Assembly: GCA_040772045.1 (NCBI GenBank)
Contig: JAXGYV010000004.1
Coordinates: 70,085 to 134,084, forward strand
Source of the DNA: JAXGYV01 sp040772045
Lineage (GTDB): Bacteria; Actinomycetota; Thermoleophilia; UBA2241
DNA length: 64,000 nt
Direction of reading: 5' to 3'
Numbering within the stretch: the stretch's first letter is position 1; every line of letters begins with the position of its first letter. The translations under genes were made by a program, and so were the position numbers. The notes beneath the pieces were generated by a model. The model saw nothing but the letters and a program-made list of their open reading frames with translations. It was not told the origin of the DNA and did not search any database. Positions 1 through 7,751 of the stretch are shown in pieces.

Positions 1-26
1 CCAGAAAGACGGCCGCGCCGCAGACT

Positions 27-1223
27 ATGAAATTAGCTGACCGCGTAGCTCGGCTGGGCACTGAGACGGCCTTCGCCGTCTCGGCCGAAGCTGCCGCCCA
101 TGCCGCCAAGGGAAACCGCGTGTTTCCCTTCCATCTCGGCGACATGAACCTGCCGACTCCGGCCAACATCCAGGAGGCCGCGGTCCGCGCCCTCCGCGAG
201 GGCAAGACAGGGTACTGTCCCAACGGGGGGATCCCCGCGCTACGCGACGCATTGGCCGCCGAGATCACGTGTACCCACGGCCTGCAACTCAGCGCCGAGA
301 ACGTGGCCATCCAGCCTGGCGGCAAGCCCGTGATCGGGAAGTTCCTGCTCACATTAGTGAACCCCGGCGAGGAGGTCCTGTACCCCAACCCCGGATTCCC
401 GATCTATGAATCACAGATCGAGTTTCACGGTGGCGTCGCCGTGCCGTACGGCTTTGTCCCAGGGAAGGAGAACTTCCTCCTCGACTTCGAGGCCATCGAG
501 CGTTCCATCACGCCACGTACTCGCGCGATCATCTTCAACAACCTCCACAACCCCACCGGGGCGGTGAGCCCCCGCGAGGAGATCGAGGCGCTCGCTGAGC
601 TCTGTCTGAAACACGACCTGTACGTGCTTTCCGACGAGGCCTACTGGGACATCCGGTACAGCGGAGAGAGCCTCTCCATCGCCTCATTGCCCGGCATGGC
701 CGAACGCACCGTGATCCTCTACACGTTCAGCAAGAAGTTCGCCATGACTGGCTGGCGTCTCGGCGGCGCGATAGGGCCGAAGCACGTGATTTCCGTGATC
801 GCCACCCTCAACGTAAACGATGAATCATGTACGAACCACTTCGTGCAATACGCCGGGATCGAGGCGCTCACCGGCGATCAGTCCGGCGCCCAGCGCATCC
901 TCGCGGTACTCAGAGGGCGCCGCGACGCGGCGGCGGCGGCGCTCAACGACATCCCGGGCATCCGCTGTTACTCGCCGTCTGCGACGTTCTACCTTTACCC
1001 GGACGTGACCGACGCCATGGAGCGCTTGGGCTTGACGGACTACACCAGCTTCCGGCTGGGCGCTCTCGAACAGACCGGCTGCTCCTTCTGCACCCGGCTC
1101 CACTTCGGTAGGGCGTTGCCCGGCGAGGAGCGCGCATACGTGCGCATCGCGTACTCTGGTATAGACGGAGAGAATATCAGCGAGGGTCTCGGCAGGCTCA
1201 AGGCGTGGGTCGAGGCCCAGTGA
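27..1223 (+). CDS. class I/II PLP aminotransferase
   Basis: A 398-residue fold-type I aminotransferase of the aspartate/alanine aminotransferase superfamily. The PLP lysine is K236 in FSKKFAMTGWRLG. N175 in the NPTG motif, D203 in SDEAYW and a C-terminal YVRIAYS arginine supply the usual cofactor and carboxylate contacts, and the length is normal for the family. It is the first gene of a three-gene operon and stops 15 nt before the GcvT-SHMT fusion, followed by glycerate 2-kinase. This context suggests that it transaminates serine (to hydroxypyruvate), glycine/glyoxylate or alanine. That substrate is inferred from neighbours only; motifs alone do not separate aspartate, alanine and serine-glyoxylate enzymes. 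The ATG at 27 lies too close to the window edge to judge its ribosome site fully. Confidence 0.88.
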   Translation: MKLADRVARLGTETAFAVSAEAAAHAAKGNRVFPFHLGDMNLPTPANIQEAAVRALREGKTGYCPNGGIPALRDALAAEITCTHGLQLSAENVAIQPGGKPVIGKFLLTLVNPGEEVLYPNPGFPIYESQIEFHGGVAVPYGFVPGKENFLLDFEAIERSITPRTRAIIFNNLHNPTGAVSPREEIEALAELCLKHDLYVLSDEAYWDIRYSGESLSIASLPGMAERTVILYTFSKKFAMTGWRLGGAIGPKHVISVIATLNVNDESCTNHFVQYAGIEALTGDQSGAQRILAVLRGRRDAAAAALNDIPGIRCYSPSATFYLYPDVTDAMERLGLTDYTSFRLGALEQTGCSFCTRLHFGRALPGEERAYVRIAYSGIDGENISEGLGRLKAWVEAQ

Positions 1224-1238
1224 GGCGGGGAGGTCCAC

Positions 1239-3896
1239 ATGACTGAGTCGGCACCAAGCGCGAAGCTGCGCCGCACACCACTCTTCGAGCGTCACCTTGC
1301 CCACGGGGGCAGGATGGTGGACTTCGCCGGGTGGGAGATGCCGGTACAGTATCGTCCGGGCATCATAGAGGAACACCTCACGACACGTAAGGGCGCCGGG
1401 CTCTTCGATGTATCGCACATGGGCCGCTTTCTGGTCCGCGGCGCGGATGCCGTCCCCTTCCTCCAGCACGTCCTGAGCAACAACGCCTGTGCTCTCGACG
1501 TAGGGGAGGCGCAATACACGATCGTGCCCACCGAGACGGGCGGCGCCGTAGACGATGCGTACCTCTACCGGTTCTTCGCGGACCAGTATCTCCTGGTGGT
1601 TAACGCCAGCAATCGGGAGAAGGACTGGGCGCATTTCCAGCAGTTCATCGCTGCCTTCAACCAGGTGGAGCTAACCGACCACACCGAAGACATCGTCATG
1701 CTCGCCGTACAGGGGCCGAGCGCCCGTGAGGCGGTGGTCGGCCTCCTCGAGGCCGGCGAGCTGCCCGAGCCGATGCGCAACAAGCTCAGCGTGGTTCGCA
1801 TGGCCGGCGCCGAAGTGTGGCTCAGCCGCACCGGCTACACAGGCGAGCCCATGTGTTTCGAGCTCTTCGCACCCCGGGAACACGGGCCCGCGCTCTGGGA
1901 TGCGTTCGTGGCCGCGGGCGTTGTCCCCGTGGGGCTTGGAGCCCGCGACACCCTGCGTCTCGAGGCCGGCCTGCCGCTCTACGGGCACGAGCTCGGCACT
2001 GACCCCAGCGGTCAAGAGATCCCGATCTTCGCGATGCCCCTCGCCAAGTTCGCGGTGAGCCTCTCTCCTCTGAAGGGAGACTTCGTCGGGAGAGCGGCCC
2101 TCCAGCGGCAGCAAGAGGCCTACCGACGCATCGTCTTTCGCGACTACTCGCTGGCGCACGACCTCCCACGCATCATCCAGCCGGTTGCTCTGACCGACAG
2201 AGGCGTGGCCAGAAGCGGAGCCAAGGTGACTCGCTCGGACCGCCACGTAGGGTGGATCACCAGCGGCACCATGGTGCCGCGGTGGAAAGACGAGGGCAAC
2301 GGTCTTGCCCAGCGCTTCACAGACAAGCGCGACCTGCGCCCCCTCGCGCTGGCGCTCCTCGACGCCGACATCGTGGAGGGAGATCGTGTCAACATCGACA
2401 TCCGCGGCAAGCAGGCAGAGGGTGTTGTCGTCGAGTGGCACCTCCGCAGTGACGCTCCGCCGTTCGCGCGACCTATCCCGTTGGGCCGTACGTGCCCCGT
2501 CAAGCCGCTTCCGGTCCATGAGGACTCCGCCCGCGCGCTGCTGCACGCCGCAGCCGACAACACGACGTGGCGCCAGCAGCGCTGCATCAACCTGATCCCC
2601 TCCGAGATGACCACATCCCCCGCCGTGCGGCTGCTGAGTGTGATGGACCCCTGCTTCCGCTACGCCGAACACCGGGAGCTGGAGGCATTCTGTCGCGCCG
2701 ACGTCTTCTACTACCAGGGAACCGACTTCATCGACGAGGTCGAGCGCCTCCTGACGGCCGAGCTGCGCAAGTACTTCGGCTGCTCTGAGGTCGAAACGCG
2801 TGTCATCAGCGGCCAGATGGCCAACGCGGCTGTCTTCAGCGCCATGGTGGATTACCTCAACAGAGCAGACCCCAAGAGCGAGCCCCGCCGTCTGCGCATG
2901 GTCATGAACCACCATATCGTCAAAGGCGGCCATCTGAGCGCGCAGCCCATGGGTGCTCTCCGGGATTTCGTCTCCCGCGACCCCAAGACCGACATGGCCG
3001 CGGTCGAGAACTTCCCCATGCTCCCCGGCAACCCGTTCAAGACGGATGTCGAGAAAACCAAGCAGCTGATCCTGGAACAGCAACCGGAGCTCATCATCTT
3101 CGGCCGCAGCATGGTCCTCCACAAGGAGCCGGTTCAGGAGATCCGACGCTTCCTCGACGAGCACTCGCTATCGCCCGTCGTGATGTACGACATGGCCCAC
3201 GTCCTCGGCCTCATCGGGCCGTCCTTCCAGGACCCGTTCCGCGAGGGTGCCGACATCGTGACCGGTTCGACGCATAAGACGTTTTTCGGCACCCAGCGCG
3301 GCGTTATCGCCTGTCGCTTCACGGAGTCGGAGGAGCGCTACGACCTCTGGGAGGCCATCCGGCGACGCACTTTCCCTGGCTCCGTCTCTAACCACCACCT
3401 CGGCACGTTGCTCGGCCTACTCTTGGCGACCTACGAGATGAACCACTTCAAGGACGAATACCAGCCCGCCGTGGTGGCGAACGCCAAAGCGTTCGCGCGC
3501 GCCCTGCACGAGGCCGGCTTGTCCGTTGCCGGCGATCCGACGATCGATTTTACGGAGACTCACCAGGTGATCCTCCGCGTGGGCTACGGCCACGGTCCCG
3601 CTATCGCCCGCCGCCTCGAGGACAACGACATCATCTGCAACTATCAAGCAGCACCCGATGAGGAGGGCTTCTCGGCCGCCGGCGCACTACGGCTCGGCGT
3701 CTCGGAGATGACCCGCTTCGGCTTCGGCGCCGATGAGTTCCGCGAGCTGGCGGCACTGATGCGCGCGGTCATCCTCGACGGCGCCGACGTGCGGCAGCGC
3801 GTCAACGCGCTGCGCGCGGACTATCGCACCCTGCGCTACTGCTTCACGGAAGCACAGTACAGAGAGGAGCTGGCGCGTCTGCGAGCGCTTCTGTGA
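1239..3896 (+). CDS. GcvT (aminomethyltransferase) - SHMT-like fusion protein
   Basis: An 885-residue two-enzyme fusion. Residues 1-405 are a complete glycine-cleavage T-protein/folate-binding domain: GGAVDDAYLY with the catalytic-type Asp (D105/D106), MLAVQGPSA, LSRTGYTGE, VGLGARDTLRLEAGLPLYG and GWITSGTMVP. Residues about 420-885 are a serine hydroxymethyltransferase-like fold-type I PLP enzyme: NLIPSEMTTS, YAEH, KGGHLS (stacking His), YDMAH (D651, H654), STHK with PLP lysine K680, and a C-terminal LRLGVSEMTRFGF carrying the carboxylate-binding Arg. Both halves look catalytically intact. A plausible role is channelling a one-carbon unit: the T domain makes 5,10-methylene-THF from an aminomethyl or N-methyl donor and the SHMT domain adds it to glycine to give serine. 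GGGGAGG precedes the ATG, and the next gene overlaps by 4 nt. No glycine-cleavage P, H or L gene is in the window. The domain calls are secure; the joint reaction is inference. Confidence 0.9.
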   Translation: MTESAPSAKLRRTPLFERHLAHGGRMVDFAGWEMPVQYRPGIIEEHLTTRKGAGLFDVSHMGRFLVRGADAVPFLQHVLSNNACALDVGEAQYTIVPTETGGAVDDAYLYRFFADQYLLVVNASNREKDWAHFQQFIAAFNQVELTDHTEDIVMLAVQGPSAREAVVGLLEAGELPEPMRNKLSVVRMAGAEVWLSRTGYTGEPMCFELFAPREHGPALWDAFVAAGVVPVGLGARDTLRLEAGLPLYGHELGTDPSGQEIPIFAMPLAKFAVSLSPLKGDFVGRAALQRQQEAYRRIVFRDYSLAHDLPRIIQPVALTDRGVARSGAKVTRSDRHVGWITSGTMVPRWKDEGNGLAQRFTDKRDLRPLALALLDADIVEGDRVNIDIRGKQAEGVVVEWHLRSDAPPFARPIPLGRTCPVKPLPVHEDSARALLHAAADNTTWRQQRCINLIPSEMTTSPAVRLLSVMDPCFRYAEHRELEAFCRADVFYYQGTDFIDEVERLLTAELRKYFGCSEVETRVISGQMANAAVFSAMVDYLNRADPKSEPRRLRMVMNHHIVKGGHLSAQPMGALRDFVSRDPKTDMAAVENFPMLPGNPFKTDVEKTKQLILEQQPELIIFGRSMVLHKEPVQEIRRFLDEHSLSPVVMYDMAHVLGLIGPSFQDPFREGADIVTGSTHKTFFGTQRGVIACRFTESEERYDLWEAIRRRTFPGSVSNHHLGTLLGLLLATYEMNHFKDEYQPAVVANAKAFARALHEAGLSVAGDPTIDFTETHQVILRVGYGHGPAIARRLEDNDIICNYQAAPDEEGFSAAGALRLGVSEMTRFGFGADEFRELAALMRAVILDGADVRQRVNALRADYRTLRYCFTEAQYREELARLRALL

Positions 3897-5212
3897 GCGC
3901 TCCGGAAGCAGAGCCGCGCGCGTTCCTGCGCGCCCTCTTCGACGCGGCCGTCTCCTCCGCTCTGCCGGCCCGGGTGATCCCGGGCCGGCTCCCCGCTCTC
4001 CCTCATGGGAGAACCGTTGTGGTGGGGGCGGGCAAAGCCGCGGCGGCGATGGCTCGTGCCGTGGAGCAGGAGTGGGCCGGGCCGCTCGCGGAGCTCTCCG
4101 GCCTGGTGGTTACGCGCTACGGGCACGCCGTGCCGTGCGCGCACATCGAGGTCGTGGAGGCATCCCACCCGATGCCCGATGCCCAGGGCCGCCGAGCCGC
4201 CGAGCGCATCCGTACACTGGCCGCCGAGCTCCGCGAGGACGATCTCCTCATCTGCCTGATCTCCGGCGGCGGCTCGGCGCTGCTCGCGCTGCCCGCGCCA
4301 GGGATCGACATGGCCGACAAGCGGACGGTAAACGACGCGCTGTTGCGCTGTGGGGCCCCCATCGAGGCGATCAACTGCGTGCGGAAACACCTGTCGGCGA
4401 TTAAGGGGGGGCGCCTGGCCGAAGCGGCACACCCCGCGCGCGTGGTCACCTTCCTCATCAGCGATGTCCCCGGCGACGACCCTTCGGTGATCGCCTCGGG
4501 GCCCACCGTCCCCGACCCCTCCACGTACGCCGACGCCATCGCCGTCCTGGCCCGCTTTGGCGTCGACGTGCCCCCAGCCGTGAAAGCGAGACTGCTGGCC
4601 GGCGCGGGCGCGACGACGCCCTCCGGCGTCGCGAGCGCGGCACCCGAGGAGACGCCCAAGCCAGGCGACCCGGCCTTCGCGTGCGACGAGGTAGTCATGC
4701 TGGCCACCGCCGCCGACGCCCTCCGGGCGGCGGCGGCGGTGGCTCGCCAGGCCGGCGTCACGCCAGTAGTGCTCGGCGACGCCGTCGAGGGCGAGGCGCG
4801 CACGGTGGGGGCCGCCCACGCTCAACTGGCTCTGCGCTGTGCCGCGGGAGACGGACCCGCCTCGCCACCATGCGTCCTGCTCAGCGGAGGCGAGACTACG
4901 GTGACCGTGCGCGGGACCGGCCGTGGCGGACGCAACGCGGAGTACCTGCTCTCAGCCGCCATCACCCTTGGCGGCAGCCAGCGCATATACGGACTCGCCG
5001 GCGATACCGATGGCATCGACGGCACGGAGGACAACGCCGGCGCCCTGACGGGGCCGCACACGCTGGCCGCCGCGCGCCGCGCCGGCCTGGACCCCGACGG
5101 CGCGCTCCGGGCCAACGACGCCTACGGTGTGTTCGCCGCCCTCGGCGACCTCGTGATCACCGGCCCCACGCGGACCAACGTGAACGACTTCCGCGCCCTC
5201 TACGTGGTCTGA
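3893..5212 (+). CDS. glycerate 2-kinase (MOFRL family)
   Basis: A 439-residue MOFRL/GckA-type kinase that phosphorylates D-glycerate to 2-phosphoglycerate with ATP. Diagnostic motifs in order are VVGAGKAAAAMA, LICLISGGGSALL, VRKHLSAIKGGRLA, LISDVPGDDPSVIASGPTVPD, LLSGGETTVTV, GRGGRNAEYLL, GLAGDTDGIDGTEDNAGA and the C-terminal ITGPTRTNVND (the MOFRL-type domain). Length is normal. It starts with GTG at 3893, overlapping the stop of the GcvT-SHMT gene (GTGA), so the two are translationally coupled. In this operon it would pull serine-derived hydroxypyruvate/glycerate into lower glycolysis. A hydroxypyruvate reductase needed between the aminotransferase and this kinase is not seen here. It converges on gyrA, with only about 50 nt between. 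Confidence 0.92.
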   Translation: MSAPEAEPRAFLRALFDAAVSSALPARVIPGRLPALPHGRTVVVGAGKAAAAMARAVEQEWAGPLAELSGLVVTRYGHAVPCAHIEVVEASHPMPDAQGRRAAERIRTLAAELREDDLLICLISGGGSALLALPAPGIDMADKRTVNDALLRCGAPIEAINCVRKHLSAIKGGRLAEAAHPARVVTFLISDVPGDDPSVIASGPTVPDPSTYADAIAVLARFGVDVPPAVKARLLAGAGATTPSGVASAAPEETPKPGDPAFACDEVVMLATAADALRAAAAVARQAGVTPVVLGDAVEGEARTVGAAHAQLALRCAAGDGPASPPCVLLSGGETTVTVRGTGRGGRNAEYLLSAAITLGGSQRIYGLAGDTDGIDGTEDNAGALTGPHTLAAARRAGLDPDGALRANDAYGVFAALGDLVITGPTRTNVNDFRALYVV

Positions 5213-5261
5213 CCTTCGCCGGGGCAGTCCTGGGCGGGCAGCCACTGTGGGCCACCAGCTC

Positions 5262-7739
5262 TCAGCCGGCCTCGATCTCCTCGTCTGTTGCTCCCGACTC
5301 GGAGACGACGTGGAGGGCGACGGCGGACACCTTGTCGCTCTCGCGGAGATTCATCACCTTAACGCCCTGCGTGGCTCTCCCGTAGCGGCCGATGCCATCG
5401 ACGCGCATCTTGATGACCACGCCATCGCGGCTCTGGATGGCGATCTCGTGGTTGTCGCGCACCACGCGCACCCCGGCCAGAGAGCCCTTTCGATCGGTAA
5501 GGGTGACCGTGCGCACGCCCAAGCCGCCCCTTCCCTGCACCGGATACTGGTCCAGCCTCGTGCGCTTGCCGAAGCCGTTCTCGGTAACGACGAGCAGATC
5601 TGAGTCGTCGCGAGCCACATCTGTGGCGATAACCTCATCGTCTTTGCGCAGGCGCATCCCGCGGACTCCGCTGGTGTTGCGTCCCGTGGGCCGCACATCT
5701 GCTTCGTGGAAGCGGATCGCCTGACCGAGACGGCTGACCATGATGATGTCGTCTTCGCCAGAGCAGTGCCGCACCTGAATGAGCTCGTCGTCGGGTCGCA
5801 CGTCGACGGCGATAATGCCATCGGCCTTCAGCGGGGTGTTGTACGAGCCGAAGAGCGTCTTTTTCACCATACCGCGGCGCGTGGCGAAGATGAGATACTT
5901 TCCCTCGGCCACGTCGAAGTTCCGGGTGCGGATGATCGCGCGCACCGTCTCGTCGCTGCGCAGCGGCAACAAGTTGGCCAGGTGCTTGCCCCGAGCGTTC
6001 CGGCCGGCGAGCGGAAGCTCGTGTGCTTTCAGTCGGTAGACCTTGCCGATGCTCGTGAAGAACAAGACGTACTCGTGGGTCGAGGCGAAGAAGAAGTGCT
6101 CGACCTCGTCTTCTTCCTTGAGCTCCATGCCGGTGACGCCTACACCACCGCGCTTCTGCTGACGGTACGTGGTAACGGGAAGCCGCTTCACGTAGCCCGT
6201 CTTGGTGATGGTGATGGCCATCTGTTCGTCGGCGATGAGATCCTCGATGTCTAGTTCGCCCTCGTCGGGGATGATCTGCGTGCGCCGGTCGTCGTTGTAA
6301 AGCCGCTTAACCTCGAGCAGCTCGTCCTTGATGACTTGGTAGATAGCGTGCTCGTCACCGAGCAGCCTGCGCAGCTCCTGGATACGTACCAGTAGCCCTT
6401 GGTGTTCTTCGTGCACCTTGTGACGCTCGAGCTGCGTGAGCCGCTGGAGGCGGAGGTCGAGGATGGCCTGCGCCTGTGGCCTGGTGAGCTCGAAGGTGTC
6501 CATGAGCGACTCGCGGGCGGCGTCGGGCTCTCTCGCCTTCCGGATGATGCTGATGACTTGATCGAGGTTGTCCAGAGCCACCAGCAGGCCCTCGAGGATG
6601 TGCGCCCTGGTCTCGGCTTTATCGAGCTCGAACTTACTGCGGCGGACGATGACGTCCTTCTGAAACGCCACGTACGCCTTGATCATCTCCGGCAACGTGA
6701 GCGTGCGCGGCACCCCGCCGACCAGCGCGATGTTGATGACGCCGAACGTGGTCTGCATCTGGGTGTGCTTGTACAGCTTGTTCAGCACTACCTTCGGCAC
6801 GGCCTCGCGTTTGAGCTCGATGACCACGCGCATGCCGTTACGGTCGCTCTCATTCCGCAGATCGCTGGCCTCGGGCAGCTTCTTCTGCTTGACGAGGTCC
6901 ACGATCTGCTCGATGAGCGCCGCACGGTTCACCTGGTAGGGAAGCTCGGTTACTACGATGGCACTGCGATTGCCCTTGAGCTGCTCAGTGTGGGCCTTGG
7001 CGCGGACGCGGATGCGTCCGCGCCCCGTGCGATACGCCTCTTTGATGCCGGCGGTGCCGAGGATGAGGCCGCCGGTGGGGAAGTCCGGCCCCTTGATGTG
7101 CTGCATGAGGTCGTCCGCCGACGCGTCGGGCTGATCGATGCTGGCCACGATGGCGTCTACCACCTCGCCCAGATTGTGCGGGGGGATGTTGGTGGCCATG
7201 CCCACAGCGATACCGTTGGACCCGTTGACCAGGAGGTTCGGCATGCGCGCCGGCAGGACCGTGGGCTCCCGGCGCGTCTCGTCGTAGTTGGGGACCCAGT
7301 CCACGGTGTTGGCGTCGATGTCGCGCAGCATCTCCACGGCGATGCGGCTGAAGCGCGCCTCCGTGTAGCGCATGGCGGCCGGCGAGTCGCCCTCGACAGA
7401 ACCGAAGTTCCCCTGGCCGTCGACCAGCGGGTAGCGCATGTTGAAGTCTTGCGCCATGCGCACCAGTGTTGGATAGATGACCGCCTCGCCGTGCGGGTGA
7501 TAGTTACCCGAGGTGTCGCCCGCGATCTTGGCGCACTTACGGTGCTGCTTATTCGGCGCCAGCCCCAGATCGTTCATCGCCACCAGAATGCGCCGTTGGC
7601 TCGGCTTGAGGCCGTCGCGCACGTCTGGCAGCGCACGGTCGACGATGACGCTCATCGCATAGTCGATGAACGATGAGCGCATCTCCTCCTCGAGCTCGAT
7701 GGGCTCGATCCTGCCTTCTAGCGTCTGAACCTGATCCAT
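5262..7739 (-). CDS. gyrA: DNA gyrase subunit A
   Basis: An 825-residue gyrase A subunit that breaks and rejoins DNA in the A2B2 complex. The catalytic tyrosine is Y125 in AAMRYTEARF. The C-terminal pinwheel domain holds a GyrA box, QKRGGVG, near residue 530, supporting gyrase rather than topoisomerase IV. The quinolone-determining region is unusual: HPHGEAVIYPTLVRM has Ala at the E. coli Ser83 position (A86) and Pro at the Asp87 position (P90). The two residues that anchor the drug-magnesium water bridge are therefore both absent. It lies 12 nt downstream of gyrB and is surely co-transcribed. The ATG at 7739 is preceded by a GA-rich stretch. Confidence 0.97.
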   Translation of the reverse strand: MDQVQTLEGRIEPIELEEEMRSSFIDYAMSVIVDRALPDVRDGLKPSQRRILVAMNDLGLAPNKQHRKCAKIAGDTSGNYHPHGEAVIYPTLVRMAQDFNMRYPLVDGQGNFGSVEGDSPAAMRYTEARFSRIAVEMLRDIDANTVDWVPNYDETRREPTVLPARMPNLLVNGSNGIAVGMATNIPPHNLGEVVDAIVASIDQPDASADDLMQHIKGPDFPTGGLILGTAGIKEAYRTGRGRIRVRAKAHTEQLKGNRSAIVVTELPYQVNRAALIEQIVDLVKQKKLPEASDLRNESDRNGMRVVIELKREAVPKVVLNKLYKHTQMQTTFGVINIALVGGVPRTLTLPEMIKAYVAFQKDVIVRRSKFELDKAETRAHILEGLLVALDNLDQVISIIRKAREPDAARESLMDTFELTRPQAQAILDLRLQRLTQLERHKVHEEHQGLLVRIQELRRLLGDEHAIYQVIKDELLEVKRLYNDDRRTQIIPDEGELDIEDLIADEQMAITITKTGYVKRLPVTTYRQQKRGGVGVTGMELKEEDEVEHFFFASTHEYVLFFTSIGKVYRLKAHELPLAGRNARGKHLANLLPLRSDETVRAIIRTRNFDVAEGKYLIFATRRGMVKKTLFGSYNTPLKADGIIAVDVRPDDELIQVRHCSGEDDIIMVSRLGQAIRFHEADVRPTGRNTSGVRGMRLRKDDEVIATDVARDDSDLLVVTENGFGKRTRLDQYPVQGRGGLGVRTVTLTDRKGSLAGVRVVRDNHEIAIQSRDGVVIKMRVDGIGRYGRATQGVKVMNLRESDKVSAVALHVVSESGATDEEIEAG

Positions 7740-7751
7740 ATGCCGCTCGCC

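Noticed and set aside
1671..3164. Long open frame on the - strand inside the GcvT-SHMT gene
   Set aside because: It is antisense to a gene with complete motifs, has the His/Val/Arg-rich composition of a shadow frame in G+C-rich DNA and no family resemblance.
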